Made by a program: the position numbers and the translations under genes
NCBI RefSeq assembly: GCF_029948085.1
Contig: NZ_JARZZP010000008.1
Span: forward strand, 1 to 64,000
Direction: 5' to 3'
DNA: 64,000 nt
Source of the DNA: Streptococcus taonis
Lineage (GTDB): Bacteria > Bacillota > Bacilli > Lactobacillales > Streptococcaceae
The notes under the pieces: generated by a model
Databases searched by the model: none
What the model saw: only the letters and a program-made list of their open reading frames with translations
Told to the model about the DNA's origin: nothing
Shown: one piece after another, positions 38,831 through 47,371 of the stretch
How positions within the stretch are numbered: position 1 is the stretch's first letter
How the letters are laid out: every line of letters begins with the position of its first letter

Positions 38831-39403
38831 ATGAAAAAGTTAGTCATTGGAACATTCGCAGCACTATTTTTGCTCGTTGGATGTGGTCAGAAAAAAGAAA
38901 CAGCAGCTTCAACTACTGAGAGTTCTCAGGAAGCTCTACAGTCTACCTTGCCCGTATTAGAAAATGCAACTAAGAATACAGTTGTTACTAAGACCTTAGT
39001 TTTGCCAGCTGATGAGAGTGGAGCACAGCAAACTCAAATCATTACTTACAAAGGCAATCAATTTTTAAGCTTGACCATTCAGCAAAAGCGTCCTGTATCA
39101 GAAGATTTAAAAACGTATATTTCTGAACGTGGATTAGATGAAGCTAAAAAAGCTCTTAAAGAAGCTGAGGATAAGGATGAGTCTGTGCAAGCAGCTCGAA
39201 AAATTTCAGGCTTTACCATCGAAACGACTCTTTTAAATGAGAAAGAAATGGAAACCAAGACTAGCTATGATTTCCAAACGATGGATATTAAAAAAGCCAG
39301 TGAAAACGAATACTTGAAGAATGTTGGACTGGAAAATCTATTGAAAAACGAACCAGAGGACTATATTTCTAATCGTGTTGCAAATGGGGCAACAGTCCAG
39401 TAA
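38831..39403 (+). CDS. Lipoprotein, YehR/DUF1307-like
   Basis: The 190 residues start with a lipoprotein signal peptide whose lipobox is LLVGCGQ (Cys about 19), then a Ser/Thr/Glu linker and a domain of about 145 residues with mixed helices and strands (KTLVLPADESG, QIITYKGNQFLSLTIQQKR, ETKTSYDFQTMDI). This resembles DUF1307 (YehR-type) lipoproteins, whose function is not known. GTGAGGATTT precedes the ATG. It follows spx after 66 bases containing a weak terminator and has no clear partner. Confidence 0.7.
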   Translation: MKKLVIGTFAALFLLVGCGQKKETAASTTESSQEALQSTLPVLENATKNTVVTKTLVLPADESGAQQTQIITYKGNQFLSLTIQQKRPVSEDLKTYISERGLDEAKKALKEAEDKDESVQAARKISGFTIETTLLNEKEMETKTSYDFQTMDIKKASENEYLKNVGLENLLKNEPEDYISNRVANGATVQ

Positions 39404-39440
39404 AAAGTCAGAGAAAATCAGCAGAATCAGACTGTGTGAT

Positions 39441-39469
39441 TTGTAGAACGACCGCGAATGTGCTATAAT
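39441..39469 (+). promoter_or_regulatory. Promoter of the ireB-ruvX-DUF1292 operon
   Basis: TTGTAG (39441-39446), 17-base spacer, TATAAT (39464-39469). Confidence 0.7.
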
Positions 39470-39499
39470 AGTACTATTCTAAGGAAAGAGGGTGTTAGA

Positions 39500-39766
39500 A
39501 TGGGATTTACTGAAGAAACCGTACGTTTTAAATTGGACGATTCCAATAAAAAAGAAATCAGTGAAACATTGACAGATGTCTATGCTTCTTTGAATGAAAA
39601 GGGCTATAACCCTATTAACCAGATCGTGGGCTATGTTCTCAGTGGAGACCCAGCTTACGTTCCTCGTTATAACAATGCACGAAATCAAATCCGTAAGTAT
39701 GAGCGAGATGAAATCGTTGAAGAATTGGTCCGCTACTACCTAAAAGGACAAGGAGTCGATCTATAA
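39500..39766 (+). CDS. ireB: IreB family regulatory phosphoprotein
   Basis: An 88-residue DUF965 (YrzL/IreB) protein. In enterococci IreB is a substrate of the PASTA kinase IreK and acts in cell-wall stress and cephalosporin response. The N-terminal ETVRFKLDD contains the candidate Thr phosphosite; [37 protein letters not shown] is the helical core, quoted here as separate blocks [13 protein letters not shown] and [11 protein letters not shown]. The ATG at 39500 is chosen after AAAGAGGGTG; an upstream in-frame start at 39458 overlaps the promoter. ruvX follows after three bases. Confidence 0.9.
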   Translation: MGFTEETVRFKLDDSNKKEISETLTDVYASLNEKGYNPINQIVGYVLSGDPAYVPRYNNARNQIRKYERDEIVEELVRYYLKGQGVDL

Positions 39767-39769
39767 TCT

Positions 39770-40189
39770 ATGAGAATTATGGGATTGGACGTTGGTTCAA
39801 AAACGGTAGGCGTAGCGATTAGTGATCCACTTGGATTTACGGCTCAAGGGCTTGAAATCATCCAAATCAATGAAGAACAGGGAGAGTTTGGTTTTGAACG
39901 CCTCAAGGAACTGGTTGATACTTATAAGGTAGACCGTTTTGTTGTTGGTTTGCCTAAAAACATGAACAATACCAGCGGACCGCGCGTGGAAGCCAGTCAA
40001 GCCTATGGAGACAAACTAGAAGAACTCTTTGGTCTACCGGTAGAGTATCAAGATGAACGCCTAACTACGGTCGCTGCAGAGCGTATGTTGATTGAGCAAG
40101 CGGATATTAGTCGCAATAAGCGTAAAAAAGTTATTGATAAATTAGCCGCTCAATTGATTTTGCAAAATTATTTAGATAGAAAATTTTAA
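39770..40189 (+). CDS. ruvX: RuvX/YqgF family RNase H-like nuclease
   Basis: YqgF-type nucleases act on pre-16S rRNA 5' ends, and are also described as putative Holliday junction resolvases. The 139 residues begin with [19 protein letters not shown] (about 4-22), carrying the first acidic catalytic residue, then [15 protein letters not shown] (about 62-76), [15 protein letters not shown] (about 96-110) and the final Asp in [14 protein letters not shown]. Length is normal. It is the middle gene of ireB-ruvX-DUF1292, a very common order in Firmicutes. Confidence 0.95.
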   Translation: MRIMGLDVGSKTVGVAISDPLGFTAQGLEIIQINEEQGEFGFERLKELVDTYKVDRFVVGLPKNMNNTSGPRVEASQAYGDKLEELFGLPVEYQDERLTTVAAERMLIEQADISRNKRKKVIDKLAAQLILQNYLDRKF

Positions 40190-40204
40190 GACAGAGGAGA
40201 AACT

Positions 40205-40510
40205 ATGTCACACGATCACAACCACGATCACGAAGAACGTGAACTTATTACACTTGTAGATGAGCAAGGAAACGAAACTTTATTTGAAATCCTTTTGACT
40301 ATTGACGGAAAAGAAGAATTCGGTAAAAACTATGTTCTTCTTGTACCAGTTAATGCAGAAGAAGATGAAAACGGTGAAGTTGAAATCCAAGCATACTCAT
40401 TCATCGAAAATGAAGATGGAACAGAAGGTGAATTGCAACCAATCCCTGAAGATTCAGAAGATGAATGGAACATGATTGAAGAAGTCTTCAACAGCTTTAT
40501 GGAGGAGTAA
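40205..40510 (+). CDS. DUF1292 family protein (YrzB-like)
   Basis: The 101-residue acidic protein begins with a His-rich stretch (HDHNHDHEE, about 3-11) that could bind metal, then the DUF1292 core ([20 protein letters not shown]...YVLLVP, about 15-50) and a Glu-rich tail. The family is conserved in Firmicutes downstream of ruvX, with unknown function. AGAGGAGAAACT precedes the ATG. It ends the operon; terminator-like repeats follow at once. Confidence 0.88.
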   Translation: MSHDHNHDHEERELITLVDEQGNETLFEILLTIDGKEEFGKNYVLLVPVNAEEDENGEVEIQAYSFIENEDGTEGELQPIPEDSEDEWNMIEEVFNSFMEE

Positions 40511-40830
40511 AAATGTTCAGTGAACATTTTTACCCTTACGCTAAAAATAAAGATCGTAAGTAAGTCTGGGAGACTGTATCAGCCCTGCGCTAGAAATTAG
40601 AAACGCAGGAACATCCAGTGGATGTTTTTACCCCTGCTTCTAGAAATTAGAAACGCAGGCAGTCCAGTGAACATTTTTACCCTTACGCTAAAAATAAAGA
40701 CCGTAAGTAAGTCTGGGAGACTGTATCAGCCCAGCTTCTAGAAATAAGAAGAAGCAGGAACGTTCGGGGAACGTTTTTAGCCCAACTCCTAGAAACTGGA
40801 GAGAGTTGGAACGTCCGGGGGACATTTTTC
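40511..40830 (+). repeat. Array of terminator-like hairpin repeats (SPRITE-like)
   Basis: Two hairpin types alternate. Type B (five, 40511, 40610, 40660, 40759, 40810) has the form AACATCCAGTGGATGTT followed by T3-T5. Type A (six, 40535, 40584, 40633, 40682, 40734, 40782) has a variable stem, for example CCTGCG/CGCAGG, around a conserved loop CTAGAAATTAGAAA or CTAAAAATAAAGAT. A 68-base block at 40518-40585 recurs at 40665-40732 with one mismatch. The array resembles the pneumococcal terminator-like element SPRITE; this is from memory and not verified. Confidence 0.75.
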
Positions 40831-40864
40831 TCCCATACTAGAATTAAATACTAGCTAATGAAGT

Positions 40865-40891
40865 AAAAAGCGAAGAGAATCTTCGCTTTTT
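40865..40891 (+). terminator. Terminator before folC
   Basis: AAAAAGCGAAGA (40865-40876) pairs with TCTTCGCTTTTT (40880-40891). It ends the repeat array. Confidence 0.85.
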
Positions 40892-40915
40892 TGTTAAGGA
40901 TTAAGGAGATTAAGC

Positions 40916-42154
40916 GTGTTTGAAGTAGAAAAATGGCTCCATAGTCGAATCGGTTTGAATTTCAGATCAGGTTTGGGGCGGATGCAGAGAGCGGTAGACT
41001 TGCTGGGGAACCCTGAGCAAGCCTATCCTATTATCCATGTGACAGGGACAAATGGAAAGGGTTCAACCATCGCCTTTATGAGAGAGCTCTTTGTTTCGCA
41101 CGGCAAGAAGGTGGGGACCTTTACTTCCCCTCACATTGTTAGCATTCATGATCGGATTTGTATCAATGGTCAACCCATATCGGACGCAGACTTTATCCGT
41201 TTGGCAAATCAAGTTAAGGAAATGGAGCAAAGACTTCTAGAAACACATGACCAGTTGTCTTTTTTTGAGTTGTTAACCGTGATTGCTTTGCTTTATTTTA
41301 AAGAACAAGGGGTGGATCTAGTTCTATTAGAAGTTGGAATTGGTGGCTTGCTTGACACGACCAATGTGGTGACTGGAGAGATCGCAGTTATTACATCAAT
41401 CGGCCTAGATCACCAGGAGACCTTGGGCAATAGTCTGGAAGAAATCGCTGAACAGAAAGCAGGAATTTTTAAGCCAGAAAGAGCAGCAGTGATTGCAAAC
41501 TTAGCTCCTGAAGCCCAGTTCGTTTGTCAAAAGATAGCAGAAGATTTAGATGTCACTCTCTACCAAGCTGACCGAGATTTTTCTTTCAAATCAGGAGATT
41601 TTTCTTCTTCTCTAGCGGATTTGACTCAATTAAAACTAGGATTGGAAGGATCTTATCAAGAGGAGAATGCTGCTTTGGCTTTGCAGGCATTTCTGTTGTT
41701 TATGACAGCGAGAGGTGAAAAGGTCAATGAGGAAGTTGTCCGGTGTGCTTTGAAAACAACCAACTGGGCTGGGCGTCTAGAAGCTGTTACGGAGCACATT
41801 TATCTAGATGGTGCCCACAATCTACCAGCCTTGGAGCGGTTGGTTGAATTTATCCAGGAAAAAATTCAGCAAGGTTATCATCCCCAAATCCTTTTTGGTG
41901 CTTTAAAGCGTAAGGATTATAGCGGAATGTTAACTTATTTGACAGATCATTTACCTGATACAGCTCTCTATGTGACGAGCTTCGACTATCAAGGCTCTTT
42001 GGAGGAGCAGGATTTGAGTGGCTATCATAGAGTTGCTTCCTATCGAGATTTTATAGATAATTTTGATAGTTCTGCAGGCGAGAAAGACTTGCTATTTGTG
42101 ACAGGTTCTCTCTATTTTATATCTGAGGTTCGTGCCTATCTTGTGAATGTTTGA
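40916..42154 (+). CDS. folC: Folylpolyglutamate synthase / dihydrofolate synthase
   Basis: FolC adds glutamates to folates. The 412 residues show the Mur-ligase fold: the P-loop VTGTNGKGST (about 41-50), the block TSPHIVSIHDRICINGQPI (about 73-91) and the EVGIGGLLDTTNV motif (about 140-152), with a C-terminal domain holding LDGAHN (about 299-304). The start is the GTG at 40916, seven bases after AAGGAGA; no ATG fits. No folate operon partners are adjacent. Whether it makes dihydrofolate or only polyglutamates is not decided. Confidence 0.93.
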   Translation: MFEVEKWLHSRIGLNFRSGLGRMQRAVDLLGNPEQAYPIIHVTGTNGKGSTIAFMRELFVSHGKKVGTFTSPHIVSIHDRICINGQPISDADFIRLANQVKEMEQRLLETHDQLSFFELLTVIALLYFKEQGVDLVLLEVGIGGLLDTTNVVTGEIAVITSIGLDHQETLGNSLEEIAEQKAGIFKPERAAVIANLAPEAQFVCQKIAEDLDVTLYQADRDFSFKSGDFSSSLADLTQLKLGLEGSYQEENAALALQAFLLFMTARGEKVNEEVVRCALKTTNWAGRLEAVTEHIYLDGAHNLPALERLVEFIQEKIQQGYHPQILFGALKRKDYSGMLTYLTDHLPDTALYVTSFDYQGSLEEQDLSGYHRVASYRDFIDNFDSSAGEKDLLFVTGSLYFISEVRAYLVNV

Positions 42155-42231
42155 ACCCGCTTGATATAGTAGAGGTGAAATGGCTCAGCAGTATTATGAT
42201 ACTTCATAGTTGTTAAAAGAAAGGAGACATT

Positions 42232-42670
42232 ATGTCACTAAAAAAAATTCACACTTTCTCTTGCTACTGTGGTAAGTCTTAGTCTCTTAGTTGCGTGTTT
42301 GCCAATAACTAAGTCGACACCTTTATCCCAAGCAAGCACTAGCTCTGAAGCGAGCACTAGTCAAGTATCAGAAATCAGTGCTTCTAGTTCTACTACTAGT
42401 GCAAAGACTGACACAACTACTAATATAGATGGGACCTACAAGGGCCAAGACGAGGGTGATAGCATTACTCTTGTAGTCACTGGAAATACCGGAACGTGGA
42501 CAGAAGTTGAAGCGGACGGAGATCAAGAGGTTAAGAAGGTGACCTTCGAATCAGAAAATCAGAGAGTCTTTATTGGAGACGATATCAAGATTTATGTGGC
42601 AGAAGAGAACCAGATTATTATCGATGACATGGACCGCGACGTTTCTGATCGTATCGTTTTAAAGAAATAG
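42232..42670 (+). pseudogene. Lipoprotein gene frameshifted in an A8 tract
   Basis: AAAGGAGACATT precedes ATG at 42232, but that frame stops at once: MSLKKIHTFSCYCGKS*. One base fewer in the run of eight A (42240-42247) would give MSLKKFTLSLATVVSLSLLVAC, a perfect lipoprotein signal peptide with lipobox LVAC. The rest is intact to 42670: a Ser/Thr-rich linker, then about 80 residues (NIDGTYKGQDEGDSITLVV and later RIVLKK) that look like a small beta-rich domain. A GTG at 42269 opens the same frame but lacks the signal's basic start. It may be a broken gene, a phase-variable one, or be rescued by transcriptional slippage. Confidence 0.75.
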
Positions 42671-42678
42671 ATATTTTG

Positions 42679-42724
42679 TAAGGATTTGAATCTGGCTAAA
42701 ACAGGTGCAAATTCTTTTTTTATT
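42679..42724 (+). terminator. Terminator after the frameshifted lipoprotein gene
   Basis: AAGGATTTG pairs with CAAATTCTT, with one G-T pair, followed by T7. A long loop of about 24 bases makes it moderate. Confidence 0.55.
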
Positions 42725-42797
42725 GACTTTGAGCTCAAAAAAATTCCATACTTTTAAGGTCGCTAATGTCTACCACAAAAGTATAGAATGAGTGAAA

Positions 42798-43610
42798 TTA
42801 AAGAAATCGTTCTTGTAAAAACTGAGCAACGCCATCTTCTTCATTGGTTAATGGTAATTGTTCGTCTGCGAAAGGTAACAGAGCAGGATTTGCGTTTTTC
42901 ATGGCATAGCCTTTACCTGCAAAAGAAAGCATTTCTTGGTCATTGTGTTCGTCACCAAAGGCAATCAAATTCTGTTTGTCTATGTTCATGACATTGAGAA
43001 GGTATTCGAGGGCAAAAGCCTTGTGGACACCTTTTGGAGTGCATTCAAGGATATTTAAGGGGCCACCCCAAGTATTAATATTGAGTTGGTGCTTGTAGAA
43101 GTTGTTCATCTCTTCTGCCAGCGCATATTTATCGTCTGCCCTAGTTTGTAATAAAATACAGTTAGGGCCCTTGGTCACTAAGTCAGACTTGAATTGATTT
43201 TCTGGGCGAAAGTTTTCGACACCAAATAATTTAGGGTTGGCAATTTCTTTGTCTGGTGCTGTAATGTAAAACTTTTTACGGTATTCACCTGCGATAAAGT
43301 CTGCCTCAATATCCTCTTTTCGTTTCACGATATCCAAGAGGTATTTTTTGTCTACAGTCAGACACTTTTCATGTTTCCAAGTCTTACCTGGTAGGTGAGT
43401 GAGTGAGCCGTTGAAGTTGATCATAGGGGTTTCAAGTTCAAGTTGGTCATAAAAATCTTTGGCCATACGGTAAGGGCGACCAGTTGCGATAACAACTTGG
43501 TGGCCTTTTTTAGAGATTTTCTTAATCGTTTCAATAGTAAAATCAGAAAGTTTGCTTTCAGAGTTGAGCAAGGTTCCGTCCAAATCGACGGCAATCATTT
43601 TTTTAGTCAT
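42798..43610 (-). CDS. Cof-type HAD family phosphatase
   Basis: The 270 residues have the HAD motifs DLDGTLLNSESKLS (about 9-22, catalytic Asp), TGRPYRMA (about 43-50), the Lys in the GVHKAF block and FGDEHNDQEML (about 218-228), with a type IIB cap in the middle. Such enzymes dephosphorylate sugar phosphates, flavin mononucleotide or pyridoxal phosphate; the substrate here is not known. AGGAGG precedes the ATG on the minus strand. It stands alone, divergent from the purine permease. Confidence 0.88.
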   Translation of the reverse strand: MTKKMIAVDLDGTLLNSESKLSDFTIETIKKISKKGHQVVIATGRPYRMAKDFYDQLELETPMINFNGSLTHLPGKTWKHEKCLTVDKKYLLDIVKRKEDIEADFIAGEYRKKFYITAPDKEIANPKLFGVENFRPENQFKSDLVTKGPNCILLQTRADDKYALAEEMNNFYKHQLNINTWGGPLNILECTPKGVHKAFALEYLLNVMNIDKQNLIAFGDEHNDQEMLSFAGKGYAMKNANPALLPFADEQLPLTNEEDGVAQFLQERFL

Positions 43611-43740
43611 AAAATCCTCCCGAATCTAGTTTCAGATAAGATGTTTTCTATTATATCAGAAAGTGACTAGAAAAGCTGATAATAAGTAAAAAGAAGGAGA
43701 AAAGTATCGGATAAGATTTTTATGATTCAGTAAAAATATC

Positions 43741-43769
43741 TTGAAAATATGAATGATTGATGGTATAAT
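43741..43769 (+). promoter_or_regulatory. Promoter of the purine permease
   Basis: TTGAAA (43741-43746), 17-base spacer, TATAAT (43764-43769). Confidence 0.75.
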
Positions 43770-43806
43770 AGTCATATTGTTCGTAAAATGACAAAGGAGA
43801 TTAAAA

Positions 43807-45228
43807 ATGGACAAACTATTTAAACTAAAAGAGCACGGGACAGATGTCCGTACAGAGGTGCTTGCTGGTTTAACAACTTTCTTTGCAATGAGTTATATTC
43901 TCTTTGTAAACCCTCAAATGCTTTCACAAACAGGAATGCCTGTTCAGGGTGTATTCTTGGCGACAATTATCGGTTCTGTTGTGGGAACTTTGATGATGGC
44001 CTTCTATGCTAACTTGCCATATGCGCAAGCTCCAGGTATGGGACTTAACGCCTTCTTTACATTTACAGTTGTATTTGGGATGGGCTACACTTGGAAAGAA
44101 GCCCTTGGGATGGTCTTCATCTGTGGGATTATTTCATTGATTATTACATTGACCAATGTTCGTAAAATGATCATCGAATCTATTCCTACAACTCTTCGTT
44201 CAGCGATTTCAGCTGGTATTGGGGTTTTCCTTGCTTATGTTGGGATTAAGAATGCTGGTCTCTTGAAATTCTCGATTGACCCAGGTACTTATACAGTAGC
44301 AGGTGAAGGAGCAGATAAGGCTCAAGCAGCACTTACTGCAAACTCAGCAGCTGTTCCAGGATTGGTAGACTTCAACACTCCAGCTGTCTTGGTAGCTCTT
44401 GCAGGTATTGCCATTACTATCTTCTTCGTTGTTAAGGGTATCAAAGGTGGGATCATCCTTTCTATTTTGACAACGACAGTTCTTGCCATTGCTGTTGGTC
44501 TTGTTGATTTGTCTAGCATTGACTTTGCAAGCAATAATCTTTCATCAGCAGTTAACGACCTAGGAACTTTGTTTGGTGCTGCTCTTGGTTCAGAAGGATT
44601 GGGATCTCTGATTTCAAACACTTCTCGTTTGCCAGAAACCTTGATGGCCATTCTTGCTTTCTCATTGACAGATATTTTTGATACTATCGGTACTCTTATT
44701 GGTACTGGTGAAAAAGTTGGTATCATTGCAACAAGTGGTGAAAACCATGAGTCAGCTAAGTTGGATAAGGCTCTTTACTCTGACTTGGTGGCAACTTCAG
44801 TAGGTGCTATTGCAGGTACTTCAAACGTTACGACTTATGTTGAGTCTGCAGCGGGTATCGGTGCTGGTGGACGTACTGGTTTGACAGCTTTGGTTGTTGC
44901 CATCTGTTTTGCCCTATCAAGCTTCTTTAGCCCACTTCTAGCAATTGTTCCAACAGCTGCAACTGCACCAATTTTGATCATCGTCGGAATTATGATGCTC
45001 TCTAACTTGAAAAATATCCCTTGGGATGATATGGCTGAAGCTGTTCCAGCTTTCTTCACATCTATTTTTATGGGATTCAGCTACTCAATCACACAAGGGA
45101 TTGCTGTTGGTTTCTTAACTTATACTTTGACGAAGGTTGTCAAAGGTCAAGTGAAAGATGTGCATGTCATGATTTGGATTTTGGATGCTTTGTTCATCTT
45201 GAACTACATCAGTATGGCTCTTAACTAA
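43807..45228 (+). CDS. NCS2 family permease (guanine/hypoxanthine, AzgA-like)
   Basis: The 473-residue protein has about twelve to fourteen membrane segments and the AzgA/PbuG-type blocks TFFAMSYILFVNPQML (about 23-38), QAPGMGLNAFF (about 75-85) and SLTDIFDTIGTLIGTGEKVG (about 283-302). These carriers import guanine, hypoxanthine or adenine with protons. AAGGAGATT precedes the ATG. I found no purine riboswitch between its promoter and start. It is a one-gene unit; a short stem AGAGGGGAGTCTCCTCTTTTTTT follows, so the terminator overlaps the tsaE promoter region. Confidence 0.88.
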   Translation: MDKLFKLKEHGTDVRTEVLAGLTTFFAMSYILFVNPQMLSQTGMPVQGVFLATIIGSVVGTLMMAFYANLPYAQAPGMGLNAFFTFTVVFGMGYTWKEALGMVFICGIISLIITLTNVRKMIIESIPTTLRSAISAGIGVFLAYVGIKNAGLLKFSIDPGTYTVAGEGADKAQAALTANSAAVPGLVDFNTPAVLVALAGIAITIFFVVKGIKGGIILSILTTTVLAIAVGLVDLSSIDFASNNLSSAVNDLGTLFGAALGSEGLGSLISNTSRLPETLMAILAFSLTDIFDTIGTLIGTGEKVGIIATSGENHESAKLDKALYSDLVATSVGAIAGTSNVTTYVESAAGIGAGGRTGLTALVVAICFALSSFFSPLLAIVPTAATAPILIIVGIMMLSNLKNIPWDDMAEAVPAFFTSIFMGFSYSITQGIAVGFLTYTLTKVVKGQVKDVHVMIWILDALFILNYISMALN

Positions 45229-45244
45229 TGATAAAAACAAAAAA

Positions 45245-45267
45245 AGAGGGGAGTCTCCTCTTTTTTT
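45245..45267 (+). terminator. Terminator of the purine permease
   Basis: AGAGGGGAG/CTCCTCT form a tight stem followed by T7. Confidence 0.75.
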
Positions 45268-45301
45268 GTTGATGGAAATATCACAAAATAAAACTTTTTG
45301 G

Positions 45302-45307
45302 TATAAT
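45302..45307 (+). promoter_or_regulatory. tsaE extended -10, probably leaderless
   Basis: TGGTATAAT ends at 45307; the tsaE ATG begins at 45314, seven bases on, where transcription should start. No ribosome site is visible. Confidence 0.6.
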
Positions 45308-45313
45308 AAGTAC

Positions 45314-45757
45314 ATGTACACAAAAAATGAAGATGAGTTGGTTGCACTTGGGGAAAAGCTAGGGAACTTGTTAGAAAAAAATGATGTGTTGATTTTGACT
45401 GGTGAATTAGGTGCTGGGAAAACAACGCTAACAAAGGGTCTGGCTAAGGGATTAGGCATTCATCAAATGATTAAGAGTCCTACTTATACCATTGTTAGAG
45501 AATATGAAGGACGTCTACCCTTGTATCACTTAGATGTTTATCGTATTGAAGGTGATGCAGATTCTATCGACTTGGATGAATTTCTTTTTGGTTCAGGTGT
45601 AACGGCTATTGAGTGGGGACATCTATTGGGGGAAAATCTTCCATCGGATTATCTGGAGTTAGAAATCCTTAAAAAAGATGAGGGCCGAGAAATCGTCTTT
45701 CATGCTCATGGCCAAAGAGCGACAGAACTTTTGAAAGGATTGACGGATGGAGTATGA
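45314..45757 (+). CDS. tsaE: tRNA t6A biosynthesis ATPase TsaE
   Basis: TsaE is the ATPase of the complex that makes N6-threonylcarbamoyladenosine at position 37 of ANN-decoding tRNAs. The 147 residues contain the Walker A motif GELGAGKTTLTKGL (about 33-46), SPTYTIVREYEG (about 56-67), YHLDVYRI (about 72-79) and a Walker-B-like EWGHLL. The start is the ATG at 45314 (MYTKNEDELVALGEKL). An open frame extends to 45266 but would include the -10 box. Its 3' end overlaps the acetyltransferase gene by 11 bases. Confidence 0.93.
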   Translation: MYTKNEDELVALGEKLGNLLEKNDVLILTGELGAGKTTLTKGLAKGLGIHQMIKSPTYTIVREYEGRLPLYHLDVYRIEGDADSIDLDEFLFGSGVTAIEWGHLLGENLPSDYLELEILKKDEGREIVFHAHGQRATELLKGLTDGV

Positions 45758-46268
45758 TCTTTTAATCCGTGAAGCGGAAATCCAGGATGCTTCAGCGGTC
45801 ATTGCTCTCTTGGATCAGATTGGTCAAGAGTCTAATTTTACCAGTCTGGATGAAAATGGGATTGCAATGAGTGAGTCTGAGATGCAACATTTTTTGGATA
45901 AGCAGGCCCAGTCGGATAATCAAATTACCCTACTCGCTTTTTTGAATGATGAGTTAGTAGGAATCATCAATATAACAGCTGATCAACGTCCGCGAGTTCG
46001 TCATATTGGAGATGTCTTTTTAGGAATAAAAAAAGCTTACTGGGGAAATGGTCTCGGTAGTATCTTGATGGAAGAAACTATTGAATGGGCCAAATCAAGT
46101 GGTAGTATTCGACGGTTACAATTGACAGTTCAAAAAAGAAATCTTGCCGCGGTGCATCTGTATGAAAAAATGGGCTTTATCATAGAAGGATTACAGGAAC
46201 GTGGTGCTTGTATAGAAGGAGGAGAGTTTCTAGATGTTTACCTAATGGGTCAACTGATAGACGAATAA
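45747..46268 (+). CDS. GNAT family N-acetyltransferase
   Basis: The 173 residues follow the GNAT fold, with the acetyl-CoA binding loop in KKAYWGNGLGSILMEETIEW (about 93-112) and the late motif RNLAAVHLYEKMGF (about 131-144). It resembles the RimL/Ats-type small-molecule or protein acetyltransferases; the substrate is unknown. It overlaps tsaE by 11 bases and is followed four bases later by the LCP gene, so the three form one operon, an order known from pneumococcus. Confidence 0.85.
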   Translation: MEYDLLIREAEIQDASAVIALLDQIGQESNFTSLDENGIAMSESEMQHFLDKQAQSDNQITLLAFLNDELVGIINITADQRPRVRHIGDVFLGIKKAYWGNGLGSILMEETIEWAKSSGSIRRLQLTVQKRNLAAVHLYEKMGFIIEGLQERGACIEGGEFLDVYLMGQLIDE

Positions 46269-46272
46269 GAGT

Positions 46273-47292
46273 ATGGTAAAAAAAATAATTGGAATGTTTT
46301 TGGGTTTGGTCCTTGTGACTGTGCTAGGTGTAGGTGCTTATGCCTATACAATTTATCAGCAAAGTACGCAAACTTTAGCTAAAACCTATAAAAAAATCGG
46401 TGAAGAAACCAAGGTCATTGAAGCGACCGAACCTCTGACGATTTTGCTTATGGGCGTGGATACAGGAAATGTTGAGCGTACAGATCCATGGGCTGGGAAT
46501 AGTGATTCAATGATCTTAGTGACAGTGAATCCTAAAACTAAGAAGACAGTCATGATGAGTTTGGAGCGTGATATTCTCACACAAATCCAACAACCAGATG
46601 GTAGTGTTAGAGAAGCGAAACTCAATGCTGCCTATGCTGATGGCGGAGCAGAGTTGTCTATTTCAACGATTCAAAAGATGATGAACATTCATATCGACCG
46701 TTATGTGATGGTCAACATGCATGGCCTTCAAAGAATGGTTGATGCTGTGGGTGGAATTACAGTCAACAACACTCTTGGTTTCCCAATTTCTATTCAAGAT
46801 CAGGAACCTTTTAATACGATTTCGATTGGAGTCGGTGAGCAAACCCTCAATGGTGAAGAAGCCCTTGTTTATTCACGCATGCGTTATCAGGATCCTGAAG
46901 GGGACTATGGTCGTCAAAAACGCCAGCGTGAAGTGATTCAAAAGGTTGTCGAGAAAATTCTTAGTTTGAACAGTGTGAGTCACTACCAAGAGATTCTGAA
47001 GGCTCTTAGTGACAACATGCAGACAAATATCGAGATTACAACGACAACCATTCCTCAGTTAATGGGTTATCAAGATTCCTTTAAAAATATAGAAACCCAA
47101 CAATTACGTGGTGAAGGTGAAATGATTGAAGGGATTTCTTACCAAATCGTTTCTGGTGAGCATATACTAGAGATGCAAAATCTTTTACGCCGTTCGCTCG
47201 GACAACCAGAGGTTACGAATTTGGAGACCAATATAGTCTTGTATGAGAATCTTTTTGGCCACTTGCCACCATCTTCTGAAGAGTCAGAATAA
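46273..47292 (+). CDS. LytR-CpsA-Psr (LCP) family cell-wall ligase
   Basis: LCP proteins attach teichoic acids or capsule to peptidoglycan on the outer face of the membrane. The 339 residues have an N-terminal membrane anchor (about 4-25) and an LCP domain with LLMGVDTG (about 57-64), DSMILVTVNPKTKKTVMMSLERD (quoted as DSMILVTVNP and MMSLERD, about 77-99) and YSRMRYQDPEGDYGRQKRQ (about 199-217), the Arg and Asp residues that bind the lipid pyrophosphate. No good ribosome site precedes the ATG, so it may be translated by coupling to the gene four bases upstream. Probably the Psr or LytR paralogue. Confidence 0.9.
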   Translation: MVKKIIGMFLGLVLVTVLGVGAYAYTIYQQSTQTLAKTYKKIGEETKVIEATEPLTILLMGVDTGNVERTDPWAGNSDSMILVTVNPKTKKTVMMSLERDILTQIQQPDGSVREAKLNAAYADGGAELSISTIQKMMNIHIDRYVMVNMHGLQRMVDAVGGITVNNTLGFPISIQDQEPFNTISIGVGEQTLNGEEALVYSRMRYQDPEGDYGRQKRQREVIQKVVEKILSLNSVSHYQEILKALSDNMQTNIEITTTTIPQLMGYQDSFKNIETQQLRGEGEMIEGISYQIVSGEHILEMQNLLRRSLGQPEVTNLETNIVLYENLFGHLPPSSEESE

Positions 47293-47345
47293 CAAGAAAT
47301 TATCCATCAAATCGTAGGAATTATCCTGCGATTTTTTCAAAGAAA

Positions 47346-47353
47346 TCCGAATA
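47346..47353 (+). promoter_or_regulatory. Candidate competence box (combox) of cinA-recA
   Basis: TCCGAATA matches seven of eight bases of the ComX/SigX box TACGAATA. A T-rich stretch (about 47329-47336) lies upstream, as in late competence promoters. The box is only 18 bases before the cinA ATG, giving a very short leader. Confidence 0.6.
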
Positions 47354-47371
47354 GGTAAGTAGGAGGAAAAA

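Noticed and set aside
40511..40830. Possible CRISPR array
   Set aside because: The repeats are variable-stem hairpins with T tracts, not identical repeats with regular unique spacers, and no cas gene is present.
43690..43806. Purine riboswitch before the NCS2 permease
   Set aside because: The leader after the TATAAT is too short (about 30 bases) and lacks the conserved core.
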